Positions 45,722-53,568 of a stretch of 64,000 nucleotides of DNA are shown piece after piece. The notes beneath the pieces are model-generated. The model saw only the letters and a list, made by a program, of their open reading frames with translations, had not been told where the DNA came from and did not search any database. Within the stretch, counting starts at the first letter, position 1. Each line of letters starts with the position of its first letter. The position numbers were made by a program, and so were the translations under genes. Source of the stretch: Salsuginibacillus halophilus (lineage in GTDB: Bacteria; Bacillota; Bacilli; Bacillales; Marinococcaceae); assembly GCF_003014715.1 (NCBI RefSeq), contig NZ_PYAV01000007.1:124001-188000 (forward strand), in the 5' to 3' direction.

Positions 45722-46401
45722 GAGGATAGAACTCTGTAACCATAACCGTACAGTGTCTCCAAGTGAATACGAGGCATTTTCTTACGGACGCGGCGGACGA
45801 CATCATCAACCGCCCGCTCGGAGCCAAAGTAATTTTCGCCCCATACATTTTCAATAATTTCTTCGCGAGATAACGCTTTTCCAACTTGTTCAGTTAAAAG
45901 CAGAATTAAATCCATCTCTTTTGTCGTTAAATCAACGATATGGTTTTCATCTTCTGTATCCACTACTGTCCGTGCCTCCGGATCGATTGTGTAGTTATTT
46001 AAATCAAAAGCACTTGAGGCCTCTGCTTCTTCAACATAAACTCTTGAAAGCAGCTTTTTCGCACGAATAATCAACTCCTGCGGTAAAAACGGCTTAGCTA
46101 AGTAGTCATCACTTCCCATCTCGAGACCGAGTACCCGATCAAGGTCCTGGTCCCGGGCTGAAATAAAGATAACAGGGACTGCCCCTTGTTTCTCACGGAT
46201 GGTTTTTAAGATTTGATAGCCGTCTGTTCCCGGCAGCATAATATCAAGCACCCACAAGTGTGGTGTATCTTCAACAGCTTTCTGAGCTGATTCTCCGTCA
46301 GCAAAGACGCTTACCTCCCATCCTTCTTTTTCCATATACGCTTTCAATACTTCCGAAAGGTTCTCTTCATCTTCAACAAGAAACACTTTATACTCGCTCA
46401 T
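45718..46401 (-). CDS. cssR: Secretion-stress response regulator CssR
   Basis: OmpR-type regulator, 227 residues: receiver with acidic pocket EDE and phospho-Asp in LWVLDIMLPGTDGYQ (about residue 54), Lys in DYLAKPFLPQELI, then a winged helix ending RRVRKKMPRIHLETLYGYGYR. SSRVLGLEMGSDDY region and the LETLYGYGYRVLSS end match CssR of B. subtilis. In B. subtilis it activates htrA/htrB; no htrA is in the window. GAAAGGAAAGG precedes ATG. The 240 bp upstream hold only promoter-like AT-rich DNA. Confidence 0.85.
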   Translation of the reverse strand: MSEYKVFLVEDEENLSEVLKAYMEKEGWEVSVFADGESAQKAVEDTPHLWVLDIMLPGTDGYQILKTIREKQGAVPVIFISARDQDLDRVLGLEMGSDDYLAKPFLPQELIIRAKKLLSRVYVEEAEASSAFDLNNYTIDPEARTVVDTEDENHIVDLTTKEMDLILLLTEQVGKALSREEIIENVWGENYFGSERAVDDVVRRVRKKMPRIHLETLYGYGYRVLSS

Positions 46402-46636
46402 ATTAACCTTTCCTTTCTTTTTTTGGCTGCTCGTTGCAACCCTCTGTTTATTTGAAATGTATGTTTAATCAATGATTGCTTAACGGTTCTTTGTCTTCTT
46501 TATATCACAAATTCACGAATGAAAACAGCAATCTCCAATTTCTTTAGGATCCTGCGACGATTATGGTGAAATTTCGCACCAACATTTGATCTGTTAAAGA
46601 CATTTCCTTGCACCAGACCATTTGCAGCTTCACACG

Positions 46637-46664
46637 AGAAAACCGCCCGTAAATATACGGACGG
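46637..46664 (-). terminator. Terminator of the Gly/Tyr-rich protein gene
   Basis: CCGCCCGT / ACGGACGG stem (46643-46664) followed on the minus strand by TTTTCTCG. Confidence 0.75.
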
Positions 46665-46676
46665 CTGATGAATTAA

Positions 46677-47270
46677 TTACCACCACGGCAGGGCGGATAA
46701 AGCTACAAGGGCTGCAAGCGGAAGTACACTGCGGCGCCAGCGGCGAGGACGTGGGCGCGGACGTGGATAATAACCTCCATAACCACCGTAGCCGCCATAA
46801 CCACCATAGCCTCCGTAGCCGCCGCCATAACCCCACGGTCCAAACCCGCCAAACTGACGCGCATCCATTTCCGGGTTTAAACCGTAACCTTGCATCGGCA
46901 TCTCTGCACTGCGTGGCTGACTCGGCATATACATCGGCATTTCGTTATTTTGCTCATGCGGATTACCATAGTAATTGTCTTGATGTTGATTAGGATCATA
47001 CCCCATCATGTGCGGATGCTGATTTCCCCACGGCTGCTGCATGCCCCCGTAGTTCTGCATATTGCCGTGATGCTGCATACCCCCGTAACCCTGCATGTTC
47101 TGCTGCATCATCATCTCCTGGTAATCTTCCGGGTCCCATTCAGGAACCATCATATACACGTATTCATCGTCTACTTCTTCAACGATTCCTTGATGCATCT
47201 GATGATCATTCGTCTGTGCAACCACCATCTGTCCGATATGCTGCTTACACCAATCCTGCATATTCATCAT
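46677..47270 (-). CDS. Met/Gln/Gly/Tyr-rich protein of unknown function
   Basis: 197 residues in four parts: a small ordered N-terminus (NMQDWCKQHIGQMVVAQTNDHQ..GIVEEVDDEYVYMMVP, a possible Sm-like barrel); a Met/Gln/His/Asn-rich middle (MQGYGGMQHHGNMQNYGG); a block of GGY repeats near residue 150; and a tail of PRPRP, basic residues and a hydrophobic end (SVLPLAALVALSALPWW). Such composition occurs in coat or surface proteins of Bacillus. AAAGGGGG precedes the ATG. Not identified. Confidence 0.6.
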   Translation of the reverse strand: MMNMQDWCKQHIGQMVVAQTNDHQMHQGIVEEVDDEYVYMMVPEWDPEDYQEMMMQQNMQGYGGMQHHGNMQNYGGMQQPWGNQHPHMMGYDPNQHQDNYYGNPHEQNNEMPMYMPSQPRSAEMPMQGYGLNPEMDARQFGGFGPWGYGGGYGGYGGYGGYGGYGGYYPRPRPRPRRWRRSVLPLAALVALSALPWW

Positions 47271-47338
47271 GTGAATCGCCTACCCCCTTTACATTGCTTA
47301 TGTTATTCAACAATATTCAAGGGTGTGCACACTTTTTA

Positions 47339-48622
47339 TCAGCGGAGTCGAATCGCCCTTTTGATATCCTTTAAAGCACTCGATTTCCCGTACATTAACA
47401 CGCCGCCGCGGTACACTCGTGCACCAAGCCAGGCAAAAAACATGATTGTTAGTGCCATCAAAGCAATTGATAAACTTACTTCCCACCACGGAACATCTGT
47501 CATGCCAACGCGCAAAAACATAATCATCGGCGTGAAAAACGGAATGAACGACGTAATGGTTACAATTGTTGAATCGGGCGCATTCAAACCAAACATCGCG
47601 ATAAAAAAGGCCATAATAATAACCATGTTGATCGGTCCATTCGCCTGCCCGACATCTTCAATCCGGCTGATGACCGAACCGAGCATCGCCGACAATGTGG
47701 CATACAGCAAAAAGCCGAGCATGAAGAATAAAAAGGCGTAGGCGATTAACAACAAGCTTACCCCTTCATCTTGATTCAAGAGTTGTGCCGGATCCATTAC
47801 ACCGACTGCTTCTTCTTCACCTGATCGGCTTGTTAATAAACTCCCGCCGCCGAGAAGAAAAATGAGAGCGAACTTTGTTAAACCAAGCAGGGCTACACCT
47901 GCAATTTTGCCAAACATCTGCTTCTCCGGTGATACGCTTGAAATTAGAATTTCCATGACACGTGAAGATTTCTCTGTCGCAACCTCCATAGATACCATGT
48001 TACCGAGAAAGATCACCGAAAAATAAATGACAAATAATAAGATATAAACGAGAAACATCGCCTGGCCCTGCTCTACTTCACTTACCCCTTCATCTGAACC
48101 ACTGTCGCCAAGTTCGACAGTTTCTAGTGCAACCGGTGCAGTTAAAGCTTCTACTTCTGAGACGTCAAGACCTGCCGACTCTGCACCAAACCGCAGCTGT
48201 ACATCTGAAAGGATCTGCTGAAGCTGTTCCTGCTGCGGCAAAGAAAGTGAACCTTCTCCCCGCCATTCAGCCTGAAGGGAAGTTTCTTCATGAACTTCAA
48301 GATGGAGAAGACCGTCTGCTTCACCAGCTTGGACTTCGGCTTCGAGTGCTTCTTCATCCGCCTCACTCTCTGCACGAGTGACCGCAAATAAAGCGTTCTC
48401 ACCAGCACGATCTTCAAAAATCTGCGCAGCTTCTTCATCACCGAGCACGAGAACTTCTGTCGTTTCAGGTGCTGTATCACCGCCGTCAAATAATGAAATG
48501 ATACGGTCCATATTCATAAAAACTAAAATAAATGCAAGCGTAATCAATGTCGTTGTAATAAAAGCTTTAGACTTTAGTTTTGTCATATATGTATGACCCA
48601 TAACTGTCAAAAACTCACGCAT
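47339..48622 (-). CDS. yhaP: ABC-2 type exporter permease YhaP (NatB-like)
   Basis: 427-residue membrane protein: first helix near residue 15-40 (KAFITTTLITLAFILVFMNMD), a long acidic extracytoplasmic part to about 185, then five helices (FLVYILLFVIYFSVIFLGNMV ... LSIALMALTIMFFAWLGA). Typical NatB/YhaP layout; B. subtilis NatAB exports sodium, which would suit a halophile, but substrate is not shown. ATG at 48622 overlaps yhaQ by 8 bases. Confidence 0.88.
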   Translation of the reverse strand: MREFLTVMGHTYMTKLKSKAFITTTLITLAFILVFMNMDRIISLFDGGDTAPETTEVLVLGDEEAAQIFEDRAGENALFAVTRAESEADEEALEAEVQAGEADGLLHLEVHEETSLQAEWRGEGSLSLPQQEQLQQILSDVQLRFGAESAGLDVSEVEALTAPVALETVELGDSGSDEGVSEVEQGQAMFLVYILLFVIYFSVIFLGNMVSMEVATEKSSRVMEILISSVSPEKQMFGKIAGVALLGLTKFALIFLLGGGSLLTSRSGEEEAVGVMDPAQLLNQDEGVSLLLIAYAFLFFMLGFLLYATLSAMLGSVISRIEDVGQANGPINMVIIMAFFIAMFGLNAPDSTIVTITSFIPFFTPMIMFLRVGMTDVPWWEVSLSIALMALTIMFFAWLGARVYRGGVLMYGKSSALKDIKRAIRLR

Positions 48623-49514
48623 AAGAAGCCCCCACTTTCGCAATAAAAATATCATTTAGCGAAGGGTCTTCCAGTGAAAAACGCCGAACACGGCCGCATC
48701 CCTGCAGTGCTTCAAAGATGTGCTCTGCCGTTTCTTCATCCCTGATTTCTAAACGTAGTCCATTCGCTCGCTCTTCAACGGCAAGTACACCGTCCATTGT
48801 TTTTATAAACGAGCAATCAAATTCGGCCTCTATAACTAAATATTTGCGGCCGAAATTCTGCTTAATTTCACGAATGTGCCCACCAACAACAGGCTCACCT
48901 TTATGAAGAATGCATAAGTGTTCACACATCTCTTCGACATGCTCCATACGATGACTTGAAAAAATAATGGTCGTTCCGTTCTCTTTTAGTTCAACGACAG
49001 CTTTTTTTAAGATTTCTACGTTCAAAGGGTCCAAACCACTGAACGGCTCATCGAGAATGAGCAATTCAGGTTCATGCAAAATTGCTGCAATGAGCTGAAT
49101 TTTTTGCTGATTTCCTTTTGAAAGCTCTTCAACTTTTTGCTGCTCATATGCTTCAGCTTGAAACCGCTCCAACCAGTACCTCATCTTCGGCACAATATCC
49201 TTTTTTTTCATCCCGCGCAGCTTACCGAGATAGATTAACTGGTCGGCCACTTTCAGTTTCGGGTAAAGACCGCGCTCCTCAGGTAAATAGCCGACTTTAC
49301 CGCTCTCTTTATACGTTAACGGTTGGTTATTCCATTCAATAGAGCCACTATTTGGATCAAGTAATCCAATAATCATACGGAATGTCGTTGTTTTACCAGC
49401 CCCATTTGCGCCAAGCATCCCAAACATTTCACCTTCTGGTATGGATAAGCTTAAGCCCCGTACAGCTTCTGTACCTCCAAAAGACTTTGTCACTTCGTTA
49501 AGGGTTAAAGCCAA
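48615..49514 (-). CDS. yhaQ: ABC exporter ATPase YhaQ (NatA-like)
   Basis: 299-residue ATPase: Walker A MLGANGAGKTTTFRMIIG, signature LSKGNQQKIQLIAAIL, Walker B LLILDEPFSGLDPLN, His-switch IIFSSHRMEHVE, and a C-terminal DUF4162-type extension. Start is TTG at 49514, 5 bases after GGAGGTGG; the GTG at 49523 lies inside that site. Pairs with YhaP. Confidence 0.9.
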   Translation of the reverse strand: MALTLNEVTKSFGGTEAVRGLSLSIPEGEMFGMLGANGAGKTTTFRMIIGLLDPNSGSIEWNNQPLTYKESGKVGYLPEERGLYPKLKVADQLIYLGKLRGMKKKDIVPKMRYWLERFQAEAYEQQKVEELSKGNQQKIQLIAAILHEPELLILDEPFSGLDPLNVEILKKAVVELKENGTTIIFSSHRMEHVEEMCEHLCILHKGEPVVGGHIREIKQNFGRKYLVIEAEFDCSFIKTMDGVLAVEERANGLRLEIRDEETAEHIFEALQGCGRVRRFSLEDPSLNDIFIAKVGASYA

Positions 49515-49630
49515 GCTAACCACCTCCTACAAATTTCTTATACTATCATAACTTTCATCGTACATGAAATATCACTTTTCCAAAAGACCCCATATTGCTT
49601 TTTCTTGTGAAATTTCTTAAAATATAAATA

Positions 49631-49644
49631 TGAATGATCATTCA
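49631..49644. promoter_or_regulatory. 14-bp perfect palindrome before yhzD
   Basis: TGAATGATCATTCA, directly between the yhaQ/yhzD divergent starts and 9 bases before the yhzD ribosome site. The half-sites equal those of the B. subtilis FadR box (TGAATGA..TCATTCA) but without its 4-base spacer. Likely an operator for a dimeric repressor. Confidence 0.45.
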
Positions 49645-49664
49645 GTCAAAAGGAGGGTGTGCAT

Positions 49665-49844
49665 ATGAACTACGCACTTACAGCTTTCTCTAAAAAAGGA
49701 GAACTTTTATTGAACGAAGATTTTGAGGCTGAAAATGATGAAGAAGCGATCGCCCACGGACGGAAACGCTTAAGCGAAGAAAGCTTGTGGGAAACAACCC
49801 ACCGCCTTGTACGGGCCGGACAAATGATCTTATTTCATCGTTAA
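49665..49844 (+). CDS. yhzD: YhzD-like small protein
   Basis: 59 residues: MNYALTAFSKKGELLLNEDFEAENDEEAIAHGRKRLSEE then WETTHRLVRAGQMILFHR. Family of conserved small cytosolic proteins in Bacillus, function unknown; yhzD lies in the yha region of B. subtilis. ATG at 49665 follows AAAGGAGG by 8 bases. Under the palindrome at 49631. Confidence 0.78.
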   Translation: MNYALTAFSKKGELLLNEDFEAENDEEAIAHGRKRLSEESLWETTHRLVRAGQMILFHR

Positions 49845-49903
49845 TCAAGTGACGCCAACTTTTGTGGTGTGCGCTCCAACTTCGCCTGCTCGCACTCTAG
49901 TTA

Positions 49904-49947
49904 CGCAAAAAATCCGGACGCTCCGCCAGTTTTACACTGGCAGAGCG
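49904..49947 (-). terminator. yhaX terminator
   Basis: Long stem CGCTCTGCCAGT / ACTGGCGGAGCG (49918-49947, one mismatch) followed on the minus strand by CCGGATTTTTTG. Confidence 0.8.
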
Positions 49948-49971
49948 CCCGGCAGACGGCTTATACTCAAA

Positions 49972-50817
49972 TTACGTTTTTTTCATGTTCATCTGCATAC
50001 GAAAAACTTCTTTGACCATGTAAGATAAGCCTTCTTGTTCTGGCGAGCGCGTCAACCAGTCGGCGGCTTGGCGGATGCTTTCCGGTGCGCCGCCCATCGC
50101 AACGCCTAAGCCTGCCATTTCAAGTAATTCTTCATCCCCTGCTTCCGAACCGATCGCAACAATTTCGTGAGGTTCTACGCCGATTTCTGCGGCTAAGTGC
50201 GCAACAGCATCTGCTTTTGAAGCTAACACATGTGTAAACTCAAGCGTGAATGGATCTTTTTCACGAATGCGAATGTCAGGAATCTCTTGTTCGATGCGGG
50301 CGATGCCGGTGCGTCGTGCTTTCTCGTTCGGAAAGACAGCTTTTACTTTGAGTGGGACGAGCTGATGTTTTTCGATATGTCCAGCTAAATCATCGACAAC
50401 CGTTTCAGGGTAAAATAATGTCTCGCCTAAAGACATCGTCCACTTTCCGAGCATATGCTGCGGCTGATTGACACGGTTCATTAAAGCAAAATGTTCGTGC
50501 TGAACTGTCAGCTGACATTCAAGGTCATCAAGCAGGGCGATAACATCACACACCATCATCGTCGGCATCCGCCGCTCAAACAATGGCTGGCCTTGAATGC
50601 CGGCAATATAAGCGCCGCTGTAACAAACAATTTCCCGCTGAACTTTCACAACTTTAGCTGCCTTTTTTGCTTCCTCAAGTGATTGGTGCGTCACGATTAC
50701 CGGATAAACACCCTTTTGTTTTACATACGTGAGCGCTTCGCGGGTGGCACGGCTGATCTTCCCATTTCGTTTTAACATCGTTCCTTCTAGGCTTACAGCA
50801 AGCAGTCGGTATGTCAT
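49972..50817 (-). CDS. yhaX: HAD-superfamily protein YhaX with degenerate catalytic motifs
   Basis: 281 residues of the Cof/YhaX group (YRLLAVSLEGTMLKRNGKIS, then cap domain, then HEIVAIGSEAGDEELLEMAGLGVAMG). HAD enzymes need DxDGT in motif I; here it is S9-L-E11-G-T, so both aspartates, including the nucleophile, are replaced. Motif IV is GSEAGD instead of GDxxND. The protein is therefore probably not a phosphatase. AGAAGGGAG precedes ATG. In B. subtilis yhaX lies in the same yha-yhe stretch and is sporulation-controlled. Confidence 0.85.
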   Translation of the reverse strand: MTYRLLAVSLEGTMLKRNGKISRATREALTYVKQKGVYPVIVTHQSLEEAKKAAKVVKVQREIVCYSGAYIAGIQGQPLFERRMPTMMVCDVIALLDDLECQLTVQHEHFALMNRVNQPQHMLGKWTMSLGETLFYPETVVDDLAGHIEKHQLVPLKVKAVFPNEKARRTGIARIEQEIPDIRIREKDPFTLEFTHVLASKADAVAHLAAEIGVEPHEIVAIGSEAGDEELLEMAGLGVAMGGAPESIRQAADWLTRSPEQEGLSYMVKEVFRMQMNMKKT

Positions 50818-50954
50818 ATAGATGCTCCCTTCTAGCTTATCCTGCTACAATCACCGTATGCCGTGGATAAACAACGTAGAACTTTCCGGTGTTGTTTGAA
50901 GGCTAAGAAGAGCATCAACAAAAATGAAGCGCCGGCTTTCCTTTTCTCTCCATT

Positions 50955-50980
50955 AAAAAACCCCCGCATAAAGCGGAGGC
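50955..50980 (-). terminator. Terminator downstream of yheA
   Basis: CCTCCGC / GCGGGGG stem (one G-T pair) with loop TTTAT, then TTTTTT on the minus strand. Confidence 0.85.
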
Positions 50981-50989
50981 TTGGACAGT

Positions 50990-51346
50990 TTACTGCTCTT
51001 CAGGGCTGCCGTACAGCTCTTCAAGCGGCTCTGTAATTACTTTGTTTAAGTCACCGATGATGGTGCTCATTTTTTGTTCTTCTTCCATAAGCTTTGAAAT
51101 TGTTTCGTGCTGCTGCACCATTTCAAACTGCTTCTGCGCCTGTGTGATTTCTTCTTCACTCGGCTGCTCACCCTGCATCTGCTTTTGCTGCAGGCTCATT
51201 TGTAGTTCGCGGAAGTTATCAAGCATACGCTTAGCAACTTCATCGTTTTCTACATCTTCATGCAGCTGCTTCAGCTGTTGGAACTCTTCACTGTTACGCA
51301 GCGCGGTTGCAAGCTCTTGTGCTTGCTCTTGAATATTTGTGGACAT
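50990..51346 (-). CDS. yheA: YlbF/YmcA-family protein YheA
   Basis: 118-residue all-helical, highly charged protein (IQEQAQELATALRNSEEFQQLKQLHEDVENDEVAKRML). The family includes YlbF and YmcA, which assist RNase Y complexes; YheA's own role is unclear. AAAGGAGG precedes ATG. The order yheA-yheB-yheE-sspB follows B. subtilis. Confidence 0.88.
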   Translation of the reverse strand: MSTNIQEQAQELATALRNSEEFQQLKQLHEDVENDEVAKRMLDNFRELQMSLQQKQMQGEQPSEEEITQAQKQFEMVQQHETISKLMEEEQKMSTIIGDLNKVITEPLEELYGSPEEQ

Positions 51347-51464
51347 GCATTGGCCTCCTTTAAAACGTCTTTACCGAGAATAACACGAACGCCGACGAAA
51401 AATCACCCTTTAACGAAATTTACATGAAAACAAATTTTTAAAAAGCCCGGCAGACATCATAAAA

Positions 51465-52604
51465 TTACATAACAAACACAACGACGATGCCTTGTAACAG
51501 CCCTATGCCTGCACCTAAAAAGGCACCTAAATATTTAATCATCGTAAATTCGCGCCGGGAAATCGTTAATACAAGGGTTTCAATACGCGAAACCTCAAAT
51601 GTCTGTACTTCTTTTTTTACGACATCATCTAAATGCAGCGTTTGTAAAATATCCGGCAGCCGTTCTGCCAAAAGACGCCCGGCAGCATCTGTCAGCTTAG
51701 GGACCCACACATTTACAACCTCATCCTCAAACCGGGGTGCCCATGTATTCAGCGGCTCCTCGAGCCACTTACGCACCGGTAGTTCAGCTGTCGTTTCTTC
51801 AGCAATCTGCTCGATTAACTCTGCCACCGGGAGGCGCTCCTCAAGTTCTGCCACCGGCTTATGCTGTAAGCGGAGCCACTCCTCACGCAGCCGTTTTTCC
51901 ACCCATACTTTTGACGTATCATCTTGAAGAAAGCGGAGAATTTCCGGCTGTGCCCGGGCAACAACTCGGTCGCTTCCAACCATAGAGCCGATAAAATTGA
52001 CAAAAGATCCTCGACCCTCGAGAAATTTTTCCACAAAATGCTTCAGCTGTTTTTCGCCTTCTTTCGTCTGTATGTAGTCTTCGGCCCGCTCGAGAATATA
52101 ATACGCCGCCTGTTGAATTCTTGTTTCACTGTAATTTTGAATTTCTTCCGGCAGCAACTCCTTTAACGGTTTTGCCCGCTGTGCCTGCAGCCACATATAA
52201 AGCCGCCGTTGCACAGCTGTGCGTACCGCTTCTTCAGCTTGGTCGACCATATCTTTAGATCCGGTATAAGTCTCAAGGAATTCAGCGAGGGATTCTTCCC
52301 GGTGCAAAAGTGTCCGGCTTTCCTCTTGGGCCCAGCGCTTCATATTTGCTTGAAAATCAGCATCGTGCAGCTGCTTTTGTACACCCTCTGCCGTTAATAA
52401 ATGTTCGGTGACCATCCTGCCCATTTGCTCAGCAAGCTCGTTGCGGCGCTTCGGAATCAATCCGGGGGTAAATGGCAGGCGCCTGCCGGCAACATATACC
52501 GGATGAAACGGCCGAAACAACATATGAATGGCAAGTGAATTTGTGACACCACCAATAAGTGCACCTATCCCTACCATAGCTCCAATCCAGAGCAACCCTT
52601 CCAT
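51465..52604 (-). CDS. yheB: DUF445 membrane protein YheB
   Basis: 379 residues: N-terminal helix with GALIGGVTNSLAIHMLFRPFHPVYVAGRRLPFTPGLIPKRR, the DUF445 hallmark; a long helical middle; and a C-terminal helix (MIKYLGAFLGAGIGLLQGIVVVFVM). Function unknown. ATG at 52604 follows GAAGGAGG. Same place as yheB in B. subtilis. Confidence 0.9.
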   Translation of the reverse strand: MEGLLWIGAMVGIGALIGGVTNSLAIHMLFRPFHPVYVAGRRLPFTPGLIPKRRNELAEQMGRMVTEHLLTAEGVQKQLHDADFQANMKRWAQEESRTLLHREESLAEFLETYTGSKDMVDQAEEAVRTAVQRRLYMWLQAQRAKPLKELLPEEIQNYSETRIQQAAYYILERAEDYIQTKEGEKQLKHFVEKFLEGRGSFVNFIGSMVGSDRVVARAQPEILRFLQDDTSKVWVEKRLREEWLRLQHKPVAELEERLPVAELIEQIAEETTAELPVRKWLEEPLNTWAPRFEDEVVNVWVPKLTDAAGRLLAERLPDILQTLHLDDVVKKEVQTFEVSRIETLVLTISRREFTMIKYLGAFLGAGIGLLQGIVVVFVM

Positions 52605-52735
52605 AGCCTGTGCCTCCTTCTCCATGAAGCTCATCTATAACACGAAGTACTTCATTTGTTACTGCCCTTACATATTACGTATATGATACCATATTAGCAA
52701 AGACACGAACGCAGCGATATGGAGGAGGGGATTTT

Positions 52736-52966
52736 ATGATTTCACACTTTCAATGGAAAGAAATGAAAAACAACTGGCTGAACAGAGAATGGTCGTTCTC
52801 TTTTTTTTATCAAGGAAAAATGCACCGGGGGACGTATTATAAAGATGGCACAATCACTTGGCAGACAACGGCACCGAAGGAATCGGACCGGGCTGACCTT
52901 GAACGGCACATTCATGATTTAATGTTGTATCACGTATACGAAGATCACAACCCGACGGATCCGTAA
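52736..52966 (+). CDS. yheE: YheE-like (DUF5342) small protein
   Basis: 76 residues: ISHFQWKEMKNNWLNREWSFSFFYQGKMHRGTYYKDGTITW then HIHDLMLYHVYE. Aromatic-rich beta-hairpin type protein as in YheE of B. subtilis, same location. GGAGGAGGGG precedes ATG. Function unknown. Confidence 0.78.
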   Translation: MISHFQWKEMKNNWLNREWSFSFFYQGKMHRGTYYKDGTITWQTTAPKESDRADLERHIHDLMLYHVYEDHNPTDP

Positions 52967-53088
52967 CTTCTGTTTTCTTCCTCGACTGTTTCCTTCATTT
53001 TCGGCAAGGCTATTAAGAGGCGCTGCACCTGCGTGGCTCGCCTAATTGAAACTTGCCTGTATACAAAAACGTTGAGGAGGCGACACTG

Positions 53089-53247
53089 TTGCAAAAGCAA
53101 AAATGTGAAGATCGCATTCAAAAAGATGAAAACCGGATGCTGAATGAAGGTCTTGGCGGCGGCTATATTCATAATGAAGAAACGAAGCAGCAGCTGCGTG
53201 ATGCGGATGGCTGCAAGAGAGAAGAGGCACCACACAAATCTGAATGA
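53089..53247 (+). CDS. Small charged protein, unknown
   Basis: 52 residues starting TTG at 53089, 8 bases after GAGGAGG: MQKQKCEDRIQKDENRMLNE, GLGGGYIHNEETKQQL. Strongly charged and Gly-rich in the centre. Ends right at a good terminator. It occupies the place of yheF in B. subtilis, but I cannot confirm homology. Confidence 0.55.
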   Translation: MQKQKCEDRIQKDENRMLNEGLGGGYIHNEETKQQLRDADGCKREEAPHKSE

Positions 53248-53248
53248 G

Positions 53249-53284
53249 AAAAAGGGCAGCCCGTCTAAACGGGCCGCCCTTTTC
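53249..53284. terminator. Bidirectional terminator before sspB end
   Basis: AAAGGGCAGCCCGT / ACGGGCCGCCCTTT stem (one mismatch), loop CTAA, between convergent small gene and sspB. Confidence 0.9.
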
Positions 53285-53295
53285 TTTCAGATGGT

Positions 53296-53496
53296 TTACT
53301 GGTAACCACCCATTTGTTGTTCAGCCATCTGTACAAGGCGTTTTGTGATTTCACCGCCGACAGAGCCGTTAGCGCGAGCAGTTTCATCCGCACCAAGCTG
53401 AACGCCGAATTCTTGAGCTACTTCAGTTTTCATCTGGTCAAGTGCCTGTTCTACGCCAGGTACGACCAATTGGTTTGAGCTGTTGTTGTTAGCCAT
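53296..53496 (-). CDS. sspB: Alpha/beta-type small acid-soluble spore protein
   Basis: 66-residue DNA-binding protein of the spore core. [28 protein letters not shown] has the Gpr protease site TEVAQEFG, and [20 protein letters not shown] is the second conserved block. It protects DNA from UV and is degraded at germination. GAGGAGG precedes ATG; a sigma-G promoter lies 27 bp upstream. Confidence 0.95.
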   Translation of the reverse strand: MANNNSSNQLVVPGVEQALDQMKTEVAQEFGVQLGADETARANGSVGGEITKRLVQMAEQQMGGYQ

Positions 53497-53522
53497 CTGT
53501 CTTCACCTCCTCTTTGTAATCC

Positions 53523-53552
53523 TAGTTTGTATCACAAAGAGAAAGCTATACA
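53523..53552 (-). promoter_or_regulatory. Sigma-G-type promoter of sspB
   Basis: Minus strand: TGTATA (53552-53547), 17 bases, CAAACTA (53529-53523). This is close to the forespore sigma-G pattern TGAATA / CATACTA and correctly placed before an SASP gene. Confidence 0.65.
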
Positions 53553-53568
53553 GTTTCTGATTAGTAAT

